Positions 13,056 through 17,986 of a stretch of DNA of 17,986 nucleotides are shown one piece after another. How positions within the stretch are numbered: the first letter of the stretch is position 1; each line of letters starts with the position of its first letter. The DNA is taken from assembly GCA_035461525.1 (NCBI GenBank), contig DATHVD010000098.1:1-17986 (forward strand). The letters are read 5' to 3'. The stretch comes from JAIBJN01 sp035461525 (lineage in GTDB: Bacteria; Actinomycetota; Thermoleophilia; Gaiellales; Gaiellaceae). The position numbers were made by a program, and so were the translations under genes. The notes beneath the pieces were generated by a model, which was not told the DNA's origin, made no database searches, and was given only the letters and a program-made list of their open reading frames with translations.

Positions 13056-13737
13056 CGCCCTGAGCCGCCGCGCGGCGCTCGAAGCGCACGGCGCCGAGAC
13101 GTCTGTCTGCACGCGCTGCCGCCTCGCCCAGGGGCGGACGCAGGTCGTCTACGGCGTCGGCGATCCGAACGCCGACCTCATGTTCGTCGGCGAGGCGCCC
13201 GGCTTCCACGAGGACAAGCAGGGCTACCCGTTCGTCGGCTCCGCCGGCAAGCTCCTCGACCGGCTCCTCGCCGGCATCGACCTGTCCCGGAAGGATGTGT
13301 ACATAGCGAACGTGCTCAAGTGCCGGCCGCCGGGGAACCGCGACCCCCAGCCGGACGAGATCGAGGCGTGCGAAAGCCATCTCTTCCGCCAGCTCGAGCT
13401 GATCCAGCCCAAGCTCGTCGCCACGCTGGGGAACTTCGCCACGAAGCTCCTCTCCGGGAAGCCCACGGGGATCACGCGCGTGCACGGCCGCCCGCAGGAG
13501 GCGCTCGTGGGCGGGCGCACCGTCACCCTCTACCCGATCTACCACCCGGCGGCCGCCCTCTACACGCCGGCGATGATGAAAACGCTCGAGGAGGACTTCG
13601 CCCGCATCCCGGCCCTCCTCGCCGGCGCCGGAGAACGGCCCGTCGAGCCGCCGCAGGCGCAGGTGATCCCGTTTCCGGTCGCGACCGCCGCCCCTGCGGC
13701 GGCGACCCCGCCGGACGAGCAGCTGGGGCTCTTCTAG
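13039..13737 (+). CDS. Uracil-DNA glycosylase, family 4 (Fe-S)
   Basis: A 232-residue family 4 uracil-DNA glycosylase, which removes uracil from DNA to start base excision repair. Family marks are CTRCRLAQGRTQVVYGVGDP with Cys24 and Cys27, the active-site GEAPGFHEDKQGYPFVGSAG, NVLKCRPPGNR, EACESHL, and the late IYHPAAAL. The four Cys (24, 27, and those in KCRPP and ACESH) should hold the 4Fe-4S cluster. A Pro/Ala-rich linker of about 35 residues ends in DEQLGLF, a good fit to the sliding-clamp motif QL-x-LF. The start is uncertain: GTG 13039 keeps the whole family core and overlaps the fmdB end, but its GGGAG is only two bases away. An upstream extension is unlikely. tsaE follows 25 bases after the stop. 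Confidence 0.92.
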   Translation: MAAEPDALSRRAALEAHGAETSVCTRCRLAQGRTQVVYGVGDPNADLMFVGEAPGFHEDKQGYPFVGSAGKLLDRLLAGIDLSRKDVYIANVLKCRPPGNRDPQPDEIEACESHLFRQLELIQPKLVATLGNFATKLLSGKPTGITRVHGRPQEALVGGRTVTLYPIYHPAAALYTPAMMKTLEEDFARIPALLAGAGERPVEPPQAQVIPFPVATAAPAAATPPDEQLGLF

Positions 13738-13750
13738 AGGCTCCCCTAGC

Positions 13751-13756
13751 TAGGCT
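13751..13756 (+). promoter_or_regulatory. Predicted leaderless -10 of the tsaE operon
   Basis: TAGGCT (overlapping TAGCTA at 13747-13752) is followed by six bases (TCCCCG) and ATG 13763, matching the spacing at uvrA. No ribosome site is present. This would give tsaE-tsaB-rimI-tsaD its own promoter, separate from the glycosylase gene. Confidence 0.55.
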
Positions 13757-13762
13757 TCCCCG

Positions 13763-14224
13763 ATGGTCGAGCTCGAGTCTGCCTCGCCCGAGGAGACCGA
13801 GCGCATCGCGGCCGCGGTCGCGCGCGAGCTCGCACCCGGCGACGTCGTCACCGTCGCGGGCGAGCTGGGCGCGGGAAAGACGACGTTCGTCCGCGGGGCC
13901 GCCCGCGCGCTCGGGATCGAGGGCCACGTCACGAGCCCCACGTACACCGTGGGCCACCGCTACGCCGGCGACCCCGACGTCTGCCACCTCGACCTCTACC
14001 GCTTCGAGGGCATGTCCGAGCCGGACTGGGGCGACCTCGAGGGGTACTTCGAGGACGCCGTCGTCTTCGTGGAGTGGCCGGAGGCGGGGGCCCGGTTCCT
14101 GCCTCCCGCGCGGGTCGAGGCGCGCTTGCGGCACCTCGGCGCGGGGCATAGACTGATTCTGCTCGGGAGCCCCGAAAAAGCCCTGGAAAACAGGCTGTCC
14201 ACAGGTGCTGGTCCTCGCGTTTGA
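13763..14224 (+). CDS. tsaE: tRNA t6A biosynthesis ATPase, TsaE
   Basis: A 153-residue TsaE (YjeE), the ATPase that works with TsaB and TsaD in forming N6-threonylcarbamoyladenosine at A37 of ANN-decoding tRNAs. The P-loop is GELGAGKTT (residues 33-41, Lys39). SPTYTVGHRY (58-67) is the family switch segment. HLDLYRFEG (Asp77) acts as the Walker B-like strand, and VFVEWPE (Glu104) is the other conserved acidic site. Length and order are normal. The start has TAGGCT six bases upstream. The 3' end overlaps the tsaB start by 20 bases, pointing to co-translation of the complex. Confidence 0.95.
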   Translation: MVELESASPEETERIAAAVARELAPGDVVTVAGELGAGKTTFVRGAARALGIEGHVTSPTYTVGHRYAGDPDVCHLDLYRFEGMSEPDWGDLEGYFEDAVVFVEWPEAGARFLPPARVEARLRHLGAGHRLILLGSPEKALENRLSTGAGPRV

Positions 14225-14804
14225 CACCGCCACGGACGTGGCGTCCGTCGCTCTCGCCGAGGACGGCGAGGTGCTCGGCGAGCGCCGCTCGCGGCCCGTT
14301 CGCATCCTCGCGGACGCCGAGGGGCTCCTCGCGGACGCCGGCAGGGTGCCCGAGGAGGTCGGTGGCATCGCCGTCGGCATCGGCCCGGGCAGCTACACCG
14401 GGTTGCGCATGGGCCTGATCACCGCCCGCACGCTCGCCTTCTCGCTCGGCATCCCCGTCGCCGGGGTCTCGACGCTCGCCGCGCTCGCAGCCGGTGCGCC
14501 GGGGTCGGTCCCGGTGCTCGACGGCAGGAGAAACGAGGTCTTCACGCTCGTCGACGGCGAGCCGGCCTGCCTACCAGCGGACGACCTGCCCGTTGAGGCG
14601 GGGGCGGCGTACGTCGGCGACGGCGCCGTCCGCTACCGCGGGCGGATCGAGGCGGCCGGGGGCGTCGTCCCGCCCGACGACGCGCCTCAGCACGTCCCCT
14701 CTGCGAGCCACCACGCTCTGCTCGCCCGCGCCTTCGGCCCGGCGGAGGAGGCCGAGCCGGTCTACCTCCGTGTCCCCGACGCCGAGCGGGCGCTGCGGCG
14801 ATGA
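14205..14804 (+). CDS. tsaB: tRNA t6A biosynthesis protein TsaB
   Basis: A 199-residue TsaB (YeaZ), the ASKHA-fold dimerisation partner of TsaD. The start strand LVLAFDTATDVASVAL, the GIGPGSYTGLRMGL signature and VPVLDGRRNEVFTLV are characteristic. The catalytic metal site of TsaD is absent, as expected for this scaffold subunit. GTG 14205 gives the canonical N-terminus and lies inside the tsaE 3' end; AGG just before it is too close for a normal ribosome site. The end overlaps rimI as ATGA. The length is a little under the 230 of E. coli, typical of actinobacterial members. Confidence 0.93.
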   Translation: MLVLAFDTATDVASVALAEDGEVLGERRSRPVRILADAEGLLADAGRVPEEVGGIAVGIGPGSYTGLRMGLITARTLAFSLGIPVAGVSTLAALAAGAPGSVPVLDGRRNEVFTLVDGEPACLPADDLPVEAGAAYVGDGAVRYRGRIEAAGGVVPPDDAPQHVPSASHHALLARAFGPAEEAEPVYLRVPDAERALRR

Positions 14805-15295
14805 TCGACGTCCAGCGCGTCCGCGTCGACATCCGGCGGCTCACGCTCGCCGACCTCTCGGCGATCGAGCGCATCGAGCAGCGCGCGTACCCGACGCCGT
14901 GGTCGCGCTCGATGTTCGCCGGCGAGCTGGCGAAGCCGTCCTCGATCTGCCTCGGCGCCTTCGACGGCGAGGAGCGGCTCGTCGGCTACCTCATCGTCTC
15001 GCGCTACGTGGACGCCTGGCACGTGATGAACATCGCCGTCGACCCGGACGTCCGCCGGACCGGCGTGGCAAGCCGGCTCCTCGACACGCTCCTCGCGTTC
15101 ACCGCCGGCGACTCCAGGCGCGGCTACACGCTGGAGGTGCGCGTCTCCAACCGTCCGGCGATCGCCCTCTACGAACGCTTCGGGTTCGACGCGAGCGGCG
15201 TCCGGCGCGGCTACTACACCGATAACCGCGAGGACGCGCTGATCATGTGGCGCGACCCGATCGTCGATCGTGAAGGGGGCGCTACGGAGGAGTGA
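14801..15295 (+). CDS. rimI: Ribosomal-protein-alanine N-acetyltransferase-like GNAT, RimI
   Basis: A 164-residue GNAT acetyltransferase that transfers acetyl from acetyl-CoA, by homology to the N-terminal alanine of a ribosomal protein. The substrate motif YPTPWSRSMFAGEL is typical of RimI. The CoA-binding loop is VDPDVRRTGVASRLL (Arg85-Arg86-Thr-Gly-Val-Ala), preceded by the MNIAV strand. LEVRVSNRPAIALYERFGF followed by GYYTDNREDALIMW is the RimI C-terminal signature. ATG 14801 overlaps the tsaB stop as ATGA, and its stop overlaps tsaD as GTGA. The tsaB-rimI-tsaD order is common in bacteria and supports the name. Confidence 0.92.
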   Translation: MIDVQRVRVDIRRLTLADLSAIERIEQRAYPTPWSRSMFAGELAKPSSICLGAFDGEERLVGYLIVSRYVDAWHVMNIAVDPDVRRTGVASRLLDTLLAFTAGDSRRGYTLEVRVSNRPAIALYERFGFDASGVRRGYYTDNREDALIMWRDPIVDREGGATEE

Positions 15296-16257
15296 TTCTC
15301 GGGATCGAGACCTCGTGCGACGAGACGTCCGCGGCGCTCGTGACGGCCGGCGGCAGCGTGTGCGCGAACGTCGTCGCCTCGCAGGCCGAGCTGCACGCGC
15401 GCTACGGCGGGGTCGTCCCGGAGGTTGCCTCACGCCGCCATCTCGAGCTCGTCGCGCCGGTGCTCGCCGAGGCGCTCGAGCGGGCCCAGGCGACCCTCGA
15501 AGACGTCGGGGCCGTCGCCGTCACGCGCGGGCCCGGGCTCATCGGGGCGCTCCTCGTCGGGGTCTCGGCCGCGAAGGCGCTCGCCTGGTCGCGCCGGCTC
15601 CCGCTCGTTCCCGTCGACCACCTGCACGGCCACGTCGCCTCCCTCTACCTCGAGCCCGACCCGCTCGAGCCGCCGTTCCTCTGCCTCCTGGCGAGCGGAG
15701 GGCACACGCTCCTCCTCGACGTTCGCGACCATGCCGGCTACCGGGTCGTCGGGACGACGCTCGACGACGCCGCCGGCGAGGCCTTCGACAAGGGCGCGCG
15801 GCTCCTCGGCCTCGGCTACCCGGGCGGGGCCGCGCTCGACCGGGCGGCGCGCGAGGGCGACCCCTCCGCGTACGCGTTCCCGGTCGCCCGCGTCCCCGGG
15901 CTCGACTTCTCCTTCTCCGGCCTGAAGACCGCGCTCCTCTACGCCGTTCGCGACCTCTCCGCGGACGAGCTCGAGCGCAGGCGCGCCGACCTCGCCGCCT
16001 CCTACCAGAGCGCGATCGTCCGAGCCCTCGCGGAGCGGACGCGCGCGGCGGCGGCCGAGCTCGGCGCCGGCCGCATCGCCGTCGTCGGCGGGGTCGCAGC
16101 CAACTCGGAGCTGCGGGAGGCGCTCGCCGACGCGGTGCTCGCGCCCCTCGAGCTCTGCACCGACAACGCCGCCATGATCGCCTCGGCGGCGCGGTACTCC
16201 CACACGATCCCGTTTCCCGAGTATCTTGCATTGGATGCGTATGCCACGGCGGCCTGA
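15292..16257 (+). CDS. tsaD: tRNA t6A37 threonylcarbamoyltransferase, TsaD
   Basis: A 321-residue TsaD (Gcp/Kae1/Qri7 family), which transfers the threonylcarbamoyl group from its AMP ester to A37 of tRNA. The start ILGIETSCDETSAAL is canonical, and EVASRRHLELVAPVL and VTRGPGLIGALLVG follow. The metal site is intact: His110 and His114 in VDHLHGHVA, with an extra His112 between them, and Asp291 in CTDNAAMIA. SGGHTLL and FSFSGLKTALL are also present. GTG 15292 overlaps the rimI stop; GGAGG is only one base away, so re-initiation after rimI translation is likely. Its last codons overlap the S8 protease start, and they also carry a TATCTT hexamer that probably drives that gene. Confidence 0.96.
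   Translation: MILGIETSCDETSAALVTAGGSVCANVVASQAELHARYGGVVPEVASRRHLELVAPVLAEALERAQATLEDVGAVAVTRGPGLIGALLVGVSAAKALAWSRRLPLVPVDHLHGHVASLYLEPDPLEPPFLCLLASGGHTLLLDVRDHAGYRVVGTTLDDAAGEAFDKGARLLGLGYPGGAALDRAAREGDPSAYAFPVARVPGLDFSFSGLKTALLYAVRDLSADELERRRADLAASYQSAIVRALAERTRAAAAELGAGRIAVVGGVAANSELREALADAVLAPLELCTDNAAMIASAARYSHTIPFPEYLALDAYATAA
16222..16227 (+). promoter_or_regulatory. Predicted leaderless -10 inside tsaD for the S8 protease
   Basis: TATCTT lies within the last codons of tsaD and is followed by seven bases (GCATTGG) and ATG 16235. The surrounding bases 16219-16242 are noticeably richer in A/T than the rest of tsaD. It supports ATG 16235 over ATG 16241. Confidence 0.5.
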
Positions 16258-17986
16258 GGCACGGCGTTCCACCCTGCTCGCGGTGCTGGCGCTCGTCTCG
16301 TTCGCCCTCGTCGCCACCGGCACCGTGCAGGGCGCGGGCGACTCCGCCACACGCACGGCGGCGCGGGCCTGGCACGCGGTCTTCGGCGACCGGCCGGCGC
16401 CGGCGTACGAGGAGCGTCAGCGGGTCGTCGTCGTGCTCTCGGCGCCCTCGCTCGCCGACCGTGTCCTCGCGGCCGAGGAGCCGCCCGGCGCGGAGGAGCA
16501 GCGGCGCTGGACGTCGGAGGCCGAGGGCGCGCAGCAGCTCCTCCTGGCAGGCTTGCGCGAGCGCGAGGTGCACGTGCGGCCGGTGCACGTGTACACGCGC
16601 ACCTTCAACGGCTTCTCCGCCGTCGTCGGGCCCCGGGCTTTGGCCGAGCTCGAGCGCGCCCACGGCGTGGCGGGCGTCTATCCGGTCCGCACGGTGTACC
16701 CGGCCTCTCCGACCGCCGAGACGCTCGCCGGCGGCTCCTCCACCGCCCGGGCGACGAACGGCGCCGGGATCTCCCTGCCCGGCTTCACCGGCAGCGGCGT
16801 CACGGTGGCCCTCCTCGACAGCGGCGTCGACCGCACGCACCCGTTCCTGCGCGGCCGCGTACTCCGCGGCTTCGACGTCGTGGACGGCGACCGGGGGGTC
16901 GCTCCCGAGGCGAAGCCGACCGACCCGGCCGTCCTCGAGGCCCACGGCACGCGCATGGCCGGGCTGATCGTCGGCGCCGGCGGCCCGGACGGCCTCCAGG
17001 GCGCCGCGCCCGGGGCCAGGATCCTCCCGATCCGGATAATGGGGTGGCACGAGACGGCCGACGGCGGCTGGGCGGTCCTCGGCCGCGGCGACCAGCTCCT
17101 CGCCGGGCTCGAGCGCGCGGTCGACCCCGACGGCGACGGCGACGCCGGGGACGCGCTTCCGATCGCCTTCGTCGGCGGCCTGCAACCATACGCCGCCTTC
17201 GCCGACAGCCCGGAGACGCGCGCCGTCGCGGGCGCGGCGCGCCTGGGGACGCTCGTGATCGCTCCCGTCGGCAATGACGGCCGGCCCGGGCCCGGGTTCG
17301 GCAGCGTCGCCGCCCCTGCCGCCGCCTCCGACGCGCTCGCCGTCGGCGCCCTCGACGCGCGGCCGGACGTGCTCCAGGTCGGCGCGGAGGTGCGGGCGGG
17401 CTCTGACCGTGTCCTGGACGAGCCGGCGCGAATCCTCGGCGACACCGGCCCGCAGGCGCCGTTGCGGCTCGACGTCGCCACCGTCCTTGGGCCGTCCCTT
17501 GCCGCGCCGGAGCGCACCGCCGGCGAGCCCGCGACGGGCGATGAGCTCGGCGACTTCTTCGGGACGGACGGCGTCAGCCTCGTCGCCGGCAAGGCGGCGC
17601 ACCTCGCCGCGGGCGGGGGCGCCCTCGAGCCCCGCGTCCGCAACGCCGCCGCCGCCGGGGCCGCGGCCGTCCTGGTCTCGGGCGCGAGCCTCCCCGCCGG
17701 CGCGCTCGCCCTCGACGACGGGCTCGCGGTGCCGGTCGTCGGCATCCCGGCCGAGGCGGGGCGCGAGCTCGTCGCCGCCGCCCGGGCAGGGGAGACCTCC
17801 GTCGTCGACCTCTCGGCCGCCGAGACGCTCGCCAACGGGGCGCTCATGGAGGTGGCGCCCTTCTCGTCCGGCGGCGTCGCCTTCGACGGCCGCGTCAAGC
17901 CCGACCTCGTCGCACCCGGCGTCGGCCTCGCCACCGGCGATCCCGGCGGCGGCGGGAGCTACGCCAGCGTGACCGGCACGAGCGCC
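16235..17986 (+). CDS. Secreted subtilisin-family (S8) serine protease, 3' end outside the window
   Basis: At least 584 residues, open to the window edge. Residues 1-35 form a signal peptide or anchor (basic start MRMPRRPEARR, then LLAVLALVSFALVATG). About 60-150 resembles an I9 inhibitor-type propeptide (RVVVVLSAPS, then TFNGFSAVVGPRALAELERA). The catalytic domain follows: Asp195 in VALLDSGVD, His237 in AHGTRMAGLIVG, the oxyanion Asn347 in VIAPVGNDG, and Ser583 in TGTSA, the last two codons visible. A PA-like insertion (about 450-530, AAAAGAAAVLVSG then VPVVGIPAEAGREL) lies between Asn and Ser, and KPDLVAPGV precedes the Ser motif. An Asp-rich DPDGDGDAGD (297-306) may bind calcium. The gene starts inside tsaD by 23 bases in another frame. 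Domains after Ser583 cannot be seen. Confidence 0.93.
   Translation, partial: MRMPRRPEARRSTLLAVLALVSFALVATGTVQGAGDSATRTAARAWHAVFGDRPAPAYEERQRVVVVLSAPSLADRVLAAEEPPGAEEQRRWTSEAEGAQQLLLAGLREREVHVRPVHVYTRTFNGFSAVVGPRALAELERAHGVAGVYPVRTVYPASPTAETLAGGSSTARATNGAGISLPGFTGSGVTVALLDSGVDRTHPFLRGRVLRGFDVVDGDRGVAPEAKPTDPAVLEAHGTRMAGLIVGAGGPDGLQGAAPGARILPIRIMGWHETADGGWAVLGRGDQLLAGLERAVDPDGDGDAGDALPIAFVGGLQPYAAFADSPETRAVAGAARLGTLVIAPVGNDGRPGPGFGSVAAPAAASDALAVGALDARPDVLQVGAEVRAGSDRVLDEPARILGDTGPQAPLRLDVATVLGPSLAAPERTAGEPATGDELGDFFGTDGVSLVAGKAAHLAAGGGALEPRVRNAAAAGAAAVLVSGASLPAGALALDDGLAVPVVGIPAEAGRELVAAARAGETSVVDLSAAETLANGALMEVAPFSSGGVAFDGRVKPDLVAPGVGLATGDPGGGGSYASVTGTSA

Noticed and set aside
14195..14203. 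CTGTCCACA, a DnaA-box-like site
   Set aside because: It is a single site with one mismatch to TTGTCCACA, inside coding sequence, with no cluster or AT-rich unwinding region, so no origin is supported.
17123..17152. DPDGDGDAGD in the protease as a full EF-hand
   Set aside because: Loop positions 1, 3 and 5 fit, but position 12 is Leu rather than Glu/Asp. It may bind calcium as a subtilisin surface site, but it is not a canonical EF-hand.
15539..17602. A 687-codon minus-strand open frame across tsaD and the protease
   Set aside because: It is low-complexity Arg/Gly/Ala/Asp sequence antisense to two well-supported genes, with no motifs and no start signal.
1..17986. tRNA, rRNA, CRISPR, transposon ends, integration sites or riboswitches
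   Set aside because: I looked for cloverleaf-like arms with T-loop GTTCRA, regular direct repeats, terminal inverted repeats and conserved riboswitch cores in the gaps, and saw none that would hold up.

Overview
This window is a dense, very GC-rich (visibly about 70% or more) bacterial chromosome segment. Codon choice is strongly G/C-ending. Several starts have no ribosome binding site but carry a TAnnnT hexamer just upstream, which is typical of leaderless Actinomycetota genes. The gene content (bPH2 and Yip1-type membrane proteins, a Rossmann/DUF2520 gene with panC and panB, a clustered tsaE-tsaB-rimI-tsaD, and an S8 protease with a PA-like insertion) suggests a deep-branching actinobacterium such as Thermoleophilia (Gaiellales/Solirubrobacterales). 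That placement is inference; there is no rRNA gene here to confirm it.

Layout. 1-65: tail of an unidentified gene, followed by a perfect 18-bp hairpin. 133-1359: secreted endonuclease/exonuclease/phosphatase-fold protein with an EF-hand-like loop, followed by a second hairpin. 1493-2581: flippase/LPG-synthase-like membrane protein, convergent with a metallophosphoesterase (2588-3409, minus). A palindromic ACTATAGT sits between that gene and a divergent small membrane protein (3435-3674), followed by a bPH2 membrane protein (3712-4140). 4201-7038: uvrA behind a GAAC-N4-GTTC LexA-type box, then a small acidic-tailed membrane protein and a Yip1-like membrane protein. 7988-10358 (minus): an overlapping operon of a DUF2520 dehydrogenase, panC and panB, which is a candidate complete route from 2-oxoisovalerate to pantothenate. 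10448-11137: a membrane protein convergent with a short secreted protein (11109-11408, minus). 11492-12363: msrB-msrA, convergent with a DCC (DUF393) thiol-disulfide protein. 12837-16257: fmdB-like zinc ribbon, family 4 uracil-DNA glycosylase, tsaE, tsaB, rimI and tsaD, mostly overlapping. 16235-17986: an S8 serine protease cut by the window edge one codon after its catalytic serine.

Themes. DNA repair (uvrA, UDG), repair of oxidised methionine (msrB/msrA), tRNA t6A modification (tsaE/B/D) and CoA precursor synthesis are all housekeeping. I see no transposase, integrase, phage gene, CRISPR array, tRNA or rRNA, and no obvious island boundary. No stretch longer than 300 bases lacks a gene; the largest gaps are about 130 bases (1360-1492 and 12707-12836).

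The most interesting signals are regulatory: a repeated TAnnnT-N6/7-start arrangement, a shared palindromic -10, an SOS box overlapping the expected -35 of uvrA, and three convergent gene pairs whose coding 3' ends overlap. I do not see a wholly new multi-gene system in this window.
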